This document shows, one piece after another, positions 60,177-64,000 of a DNA stretch of 64,000 bases. This DNA comes from Kuafuiihalomonas sp050331295 (lineage in GTDB: Bacteria > Myxococcota > Kuafuiibacteriia > Kuafuiibacteriales > Kuafuiibacteriaceae), in assembly GCA_050331295.1 (NCBI GenBank), contig JBHJGZ010000004.1, forward strand, positions 1-64,000, in the 5' to 3' direction. Position 1 is the first letter of the stretch, and the number at the start of each line of letters is the position of its first letter. Below the pieces are notes generated by a model that was given only the letters and a program-made list of their open reading frames with translations, did no database searches and had not been told where the DNA came from. Both the position numbers and the translations under genes were made by a program.

Positions 60177-60908
60177 GTGGCTCGTCTACTCAAGACCTGG
60201 GTGGCTGATCCCAGTGAGTGTGCATACCTTCCGGAACGAACGGCTTCTCTTCAGTACCGCCTCATGGTGGACGTGACGGCCGAGGAGTTGGATGGTCTGC
60301 TCGAACGGGGCTGGCGACGCTTTGGCCCGGCCTATTTCCGTCCCAAATGTCCGGCCTGCCAGGAATGTGTTCCCATCCGGGTTCCCGTCAGCACCTTTCG
60401 GATGTCAAAACAACAACGCCGGGTCTGGAACAAAGGCCGAGATCTCACCTTGCGGGTTGGACCGCCCCGCATCGATGACGACCGGATCGACCTATACGAC
60501 CGCTGGCACTCCGACCGTGCCGCACGCCGTGATTGGGAACACGACCGCATCGACCCGGCCCAGTACTATCATCAGTTCGCCTTTCCCCATCCGTCGATTC
60601 GAGAGTTTGCGTATTGGGATGGGGATGAGCTCGTGGGGATTGCGATCGTCGATGCGACGCCCAAGGCGCTGAGCGCCGTGTACACGTTTTACGACCCAAA
60701 CCACCGAGGGCTGTCCTTGGGCACGTATTCCATCCTCACGCAGATCGACCAGGCGCGGCGAGCGGGTCGTCCGTTCGTGTACCTGGGCTATCGCGTCCTG
60801 GGGTGTGCATCTTCAGAGTATAAGGCTCGTTTTCGTCCCCACGAACTCATGGTTCGCTGGGCCGAGGAAGACGAAGCGCCCGTCTGGGCACCGGAGAACG
60901 ACCGATGA
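60177..60908 (+). CDS. bpt: Aspartate/glutamate leucyltransferase
   Basis: 243 residues from GTG 60177. ATE/Bpt family: PAYFRPKCPACQECVPIRVPVSTF contains the N-terminal Cys pair, and the acyl-transfer core includes FAYWDGDELVGIAIVDATPKALSAVYTFYDP and LGYRVLGCASSEYKARFRPHEL. It adds Leu from Leu-tRNA to N-terminal Asp or Glu of proteins, marking them for ClpS/ClpAP in the N-end rule. Its stop overlaps the next start by 4 bases. Confidence 0.94.
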   Translation: MARLLKTWVADPSECAYLPERTASLQYRLMVDVTAEELDGLLERGWRRFGPAYFRPKCPACQECVPIRVPVSTFRMSKQQRRVWNKGRDLTLRVGPPRIDDDRIDLYDRWHSDRAARRDWEHDRIDPAQYYHQFAFPHPSIREFAYWDGDELVGIAIVDATPKALSAVYTFYDPNHRGLSLGTYSILTQIDQARRAGRPFVYLGYRVLGCASSEYKARFRPHELMVRWAEEDEAPVWAPENDR

Positions 60909-61498
60909 GCCGCGGTCGAGCCGGAGTGCCGAGGACGGCCTTGTGGCTAGGGGGAGCCTTGTTCCTCGCGGGCTTCTTCTACTGGGCCCTCACCCCCAGT
61001 ATCGAGACTTCCAGAACGGTCCGCCCGTCTCCGCGGCAGGCCCCCGTTTCGAGCGGGGGTACGCAGCCTTCTGCGGTCCCCCGCGGCTCGGTCTTGGACG
61101 TCCATCGTTCGGTCCGGCGGGCTGCATCCGCCACACCTCGAGAACCGGAACCGGCACCGCCGGGCACCCCCGAATCCGTTCGCCCGACGTCGCAGCTGCC
61201 TGGGCCCCTCATGGGGATCCAAGTCACGCGCCTGACGGAGGCGGATCTCCGCATCGCGAACGTCCCGTCTCGCTTCCGCGGCGGCGTCCGGCTCGATTCC
61301 GTGCACGTCGACTCGCCGGCGGCGGAGGTCGCGCTTCGACCCGGGGACATCATCGTGCGAGCCCAGACCACGATGGTCTATTCCGAAGCAGGCCTCCGGG
61401 CGCTGGCGGGTACCCGTGACTACATCCGCATCATGTTCGTTCGCGATGGCGACGTCCGGCAAGTGGTGCTGAAGCGCCCCTTCGAGTCGCGCAAGTGA
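60905..61498 (+). CDS. Membrane-anchored PDZ-domain protein
   Basis: 197 residues from ATG 60905. One TM helix near residues 12-30 (ALWLGGALFLAGFFYWAL), a Pro/Ser-rich linker, then a PDZ domain (residues about 100-195: PLMGIQVTRLTEADLRIANV, GGVRLDSVHVDSPAAEVALRPGDIIVRAQT). The architecture resembles GspC or periplasmic adaptor proteins. It overlaps the bpt stop by 4 bases, probably an arrangement of convenience rather than function. Confidence 0.8.
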   Translation: MSRGRAGVPRTALWLGGALFLAGFFYWALTPSIETSRTVRPSPRQAPVSSGGTQPSAVPRGSVLDVHRSVRRAASATPREPEPAPPGTPESVRPTSQLPGPLMGIQVTRLTEADLRIANVPSRFRGGVRLDSVHVDSPAAEVALRPGDIIVRAQTTMVYSEAGLRALAGTRDYIRIMFVRDGDVRQVVLKRPFESRK

Positions 61499-61642
61499 AG
61501 TTTCCCGCGAGGGGTGGGTCGGAGGATTCCGTCCAAGACGTTCAGGGCGCCATGGTGGGAGTGAGGACCTAGGCTTCTCGGCTCCCGCAAACGGGCGAGT
61601 CCTCGACCACGTGGCCGCCGGCTGATACATCAGAAGACACGC

Positions 61643-63514
61643 GTGTTTCGACCGGGGAGCGACGTCGGAGGCTTTCGCCTGGGAAGGATGCTGGGAGAGG
61701 GACCGTTCGGTTCGGCCTGGACCGCCATCGACCCAGCGGATGAGCCGGTCACGGTGAAGCTCCTTCGGCACACCTTCGCGTGCAAGCCGGAAGGCCGCGC
61801 CGCCTTCTCGCGCCTTCGCGCTGCGGCGCGCGCCCACCGCAAGGTTCAACACCCCTATGTGGCTCAGACGCTGGGTCTCATCGAGGATGAACACGGCCAG
61901 GCTTACGGCGTGGTGAGTCCACAACACGAGGGCTTTCCGCTTCATCAGCTTCAGGTCTCTCCGGCCGAAGAGTTGAGCGACGATCCGACCGAGCTTTCTC
62001 GATTGCTTTTCTTCTTCGAGGAGCTCGGTGACGCGCTTCACTGGCTTCACGAACGCAGGGTCGTCCATGGAAATCTGAAGCCCTCCAATGTGTTGGTTCA
62101 ACGAGGAGACTTTGGAATCGTTCCGAAAGTCTTGGACTTGACCTGGTCGGCCATCGGCGTCGCCGCGTCGGCCGAAAACATCTTCATCTCACCGGAGCAG
62201 TTCGGGGGACAGGTTCCATCGGCTGCGTCCGATCAGTGGGCGTTCGGAATGATGCTCTCCACCGCTTTGGGTGGCGGACGACGGGAAGCCGGTACGAGGT
62301 CGCTTCCGTTGGCTTTGCAAGACAGCCTTCAGAGGATGCGGTCCCACGAGCCACGTCAGCGGTATGCCTCCATGAAACTGGTGGTGGAATCGATAAGGAC
62401 CACCCGGTCCGATCTCGAGCGGGCACGCGCGCTCTCGCCCGCCCGTCGATTCGGAGGCGGGCCCGGATTGTCCCCTCCGGTTCCGAGAGCTCGAAGCGTG
62501 GGGCGGGATCTGAGTGGCGCTTCGACGGAGCCCACGGTCATTCCGATGGTGGCCAAGGACGAAGAGATTCGGAGAGCGGTCGGCCGCAAGCCGGAGGTGT
62601 CGTCGCATCGGATCGCCCCCGCAGCCCTCGGGCCAGACGTGGACGAGTTTCCAGAGAGTCCACCGTATCGAGAAGCCAGCGATGACAGCGTCGTGCTGGA
62701 CCAGCCATCTCGAGCGCCCCAGTTGTTCGGACTCCTGGCGGCGGCCGCCGCGATCGCGGGCCTCATCATCTTCTTCGCTCGCGATGGTTCCGGGCCCACG
62801 CCCCAAGCCAACGCGGAGGGCGGCGCTCAGGTCGCGCTCCAATCTCCAGGTCCATCCATCACGGAAAAACCCGTCGATGCGCCCCCGGCTTCAACCGAAG
62901 GAAACCACGACCGGCCGGCCCGACCCGTCAGCCCGGAGACGGTTCCGGCGAGCGCTGCCGAGGAGAAACCGGACCCCGAGGTCAGGAGCCTGGGGGGCTC
63001 GCCGAACCCGGTGGCCTCGAGCGATGGTGCGACCGAACTCAATGCGACCGAACCCGAAGCACGTCGCCCTTCGCCGCGGCCTGCAACACCGCCGACGAGA
63101 CGGGCTGAACCCCCGCGGCAGCGTCAGGCGGTGAGAGAGCCGTCTCGGCCCGAAGCACCGAGCCAAGGCGACTGCGACCTGGGTCAGCCCAGCGCGTGTT
63201 TGGAAGCTGCCGCCTGGTATGAAGGACAGGGTCAAGACGAAGACGCGCGTCGGGCATTCGAGGCCGCCTGCGATACCGGCGTTGCCCGAGGGTGCATGGC
63301 AGCCCTGGACTGGTGGGAAGGGACCGGTCTTTCCGGCGCCGATGTCAAAGCGTTGGTGCTCTTGACCAAGGCATGTGGCCTCAATCATCCCGTGGCCTGC
63401 GAGATGGCGGCGGAGCGGACCGAGACCGGTCGTGGCACCTCCGCGAATCAGGAACGCGCGCGCTTGCTGCGGGCCAAGGCGTGTCGGCTCGGCCGGACAG
63501 CGGCTTGTCCGTAG
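61643..63514 (+). CDS. Predicted pseudokinase with TM helix and Sel1-like repeats
   Basis: 623 residues from GTG 61643. The N-terminal kinase fold has an intact Gly-rich loop (LGEGPFGSAW) and VAIK Lys39, but the HRD Asp is Asn (HGN 142-144; Lys146 and Asn149 are kept) and DFG is DLT (165-167). Asn cannot act as the catalytic base, so activity should be weak or lost. A disordered linker (about 265-355), TM helix 359-380 and a Pro-rich extracytoplasmic region follow, ending in Sel1-like repeats (about 514-623: SACLEAAAWYEGQGQDEDARRA). Sel1 repeats bind proteins. Sensor or scaffold role inferred. Confidence 0.88.
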   Translation: MFRPGSDVGGFRLGRMLGEGPFGSAWTAIDPADEPVTVKLLRHTFACKPEGRAAFSRLRAAARAHRKVQHPYVAQTLGLIEDEHGQAYGVVSPQHEGFPLHQLQVSPAEELSDDPTELSRLLFFFEELGDALHWLHERRVVHGNLKPSNVLVQRGDFGIVPKVLDLTWSAIGVAASAENIFISPEQFGGQVPSAASDQWAFGMMLSTALGGGRREAGTRSLPLALQDSLQRMRSHEPRQRYASMKLVVESIRTTRSDLERARALSPARRFGGGPGLSPPVPRARSVGRDLSGASTEPTVIPMVAKDEEIRRAVGRKPEVSSHRIAPAALGPDVDEFPESPPYREASDDSVVLDQPSRAPQLFGLLAAAAAIAGLIIFFARDGSGPTPQANAEGGAQVALQSPGPSITEKPVDAPPASTEGNHDRPARPVSPETVPASAAEEKPDPEVRSLGGSPNPVASSDGATELNATEPEARRPSPRPATPPTRRAEPPRQRQAVREPSRPEAPSQGDCDLGQPSACLEAAAWYEGQGQDEDARRAFEAACDTGVARGCMAALDWWEGTGLSGADVKALVLLTKACGLNHPVACEMAAERTETGRGTSANQERARLLRAKACRLGRTAACP

Positions 63515-63574
63515 GCAGATACGGTAAGCCCCCGGCGCCCCAGCGGCATCGGCACCGCAGGACGCTGCTGCCTG

Positions 63575-63597
63575 GACACGTCGGACGACACGTCGGA
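63575..63597. repeat. Direct repeat GACACGTCGGA x2 upstream of the DUF4342-like gene
   Basis: The 11-base unit occurs at 63575-63585 and 63587-63597, centre spacing 12 bases, 39 bases before the ATG at 63636. Such spacing suits a two-monomer regulator site, but it could also be chance in GC-rich DNA. Confidence 0.4.
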
Positions 63598-63635
63598 ACA
63601 TCGGGCGGAAGCAACGGGAGACGAACAGGGTTTCA

Positions 63636-64000
63636 ATGAGCGTGAAGGACGACGGTCGAAGGGCACCGATTGTGGACGCCGAGTTCGAGGCGGTGGACGC
63701 CCCAGTGCCGGTAGAATCCGGACCAGAACAACCCCATGACTCCGAAGAACTCGGTCCGGTGACCGTCGGGGACCTGGTGGAAGGTGCCCGAGCGAATCTC
63801 GGGAGGGCTTCGGTGACGGCCCGGCGGTGGGTGGATCGAGGGCGCTATCGGAAGGTCCGAATCTCACGGAAAGGGAAGCCGGTGCTGCCCGACATTCCGG
63901 TTGCGGCGGTGGCCGCGGCGGAAGCAGCCTCTTTGTACAGCGCCGGTCTCGCTCGTGTGCTGGCGGCTCATGTCGGCGCGCGCTTCTTGTTCGACATCGA
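63636..64000 (+). CDS. DUF4342-like protein (3' end outside window)
   Basis: 121 codons seen from ATG 63636. Acidic N-terminus, then RRWVDRGRYRKVRISRKGKP and PVLPDIPVAAVAAAEAASLY, which resembles DUF4342 (a basic turn followed by a hydrophobic segment), continuing LARVLAAHVGARFLFDI to the edge. Expected to be a small protein with a membrane-associating segment. The gene is 121 bases after the second pseudokinase and has a direct repeat upstream. Family assignment is tentative. Confidence 0.55.
   Translation, partial: MSVKDDGRRAPIVDAEFEAVDAPVPVESGPEQPHDSEELGPVTVGDLVEGARANLGRASVTARRWVDRGRYRKVRISRKGKPVLPDIPVAAVAAAEAASLYSAGLARVLAAHVGARFLFDI

Noticed and set aside
1..64000. tRNA, rRNA, CRISPR, IS element or prophage
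   Set aside because: No cloverleaf, spaced repeat array, transposase or integrase could be seen in any gap or frame.

Overview
The window is GC-rich, densely coded chromosomal DNA with no tRNA, rRNA, CRISPR array, insertion sequence or phage gene that I can recognise. The gene content points to the Myxococcota (deltaproteobacterial) group, possibly a Bradymonadales- or Polyangia-like lineage. The evidence is DUF4388/PilZ signalling proteins, an AgmX/PglI-type C-terminal domain, Agl/Tol-type ExbB-ExbD-ExbD plus PilT, several kinase-fold proteins, an archaeal-type ProRS, many HEAT/TPR proteins, and secreted proteins with a CX4CH motif. The placement is inference from family content only.

Layout. 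1-2285: 3'-truncated TPR/acidic protein. 2396-12870: surface-polysaccharide locus with a WecA/MraY-type initiating transferase, two GT4-like transferases, RfbA and RfbC, a sulfotransferase-like protein, a 1057-residue three-domain glycosyltransferase and a Wzt/Wzm exporter. 12978-14805: DUF547 lipoprotein and PspA. 15037-22247: TamB and an Omp85 protein with about seven POTRA domains. 22336-26207: PilZ protein, RsmG, HEAT protein, RluA-type pseudouridine synthase, AgmX-like secreted protein, periplasmic protein. 26201-31975: PilZ/DUF4388/J-like protein, HEAT protein, stand-alone MshEN-type protein, hotdog protein. 32020-35363: tandem ArsA/Get3-like ATPases and a TPR lipoprotein. 35368-40593: quinone oxidoreductase, ProS, periplasmic protein, membrane MutS-like ATPase. 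40559-45305: pseudokinase, two ExbD, ExbB, and divergent PilT. 45357-49416: glutaredoxin, ClpP, FtsE, CX4CH lipoprotein, envelope protein. 49476-57175: heterodimeric ABC exporter, MoaD-MoaE fusion, TrmA/RlmD-type methyltransferase, and a tyrosine phosphatase coupled to an aldehyde-dehydrogenase-like protein without catalytic residues. 57335-64000: L28, S18, LpoA-like lipoprotein, leucyltransferase Bpt, PDZ protein, a second pseudokinase with Sel1 repeats, and a 3'-truncated DUF4342-like gene.

The common theme is the cell envelope: polysaccharide synthesis and export, outer-membrane biogenesis, proton-driven motility motors and peptidoglycan control. Many coding regions overlap by 1-13 bases, which suggests translational coupling. 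A recurrent -10-like hexamer (TAnnnT) sits 6-9 bases before several start codons, which suggests leaderless mRNAs.

The most unusual points are: (1) a tandem ArsA pair with complementary changes in the two active-site lysines; (2) an ALDH-fold protein that lost its Cys and Glu, translationally coupled to a protein phosphatase; (3) two kinase-fold proteins with altered catalytic motifs; (4) an Omp85 protein with about seven POTRAs next to TamB.
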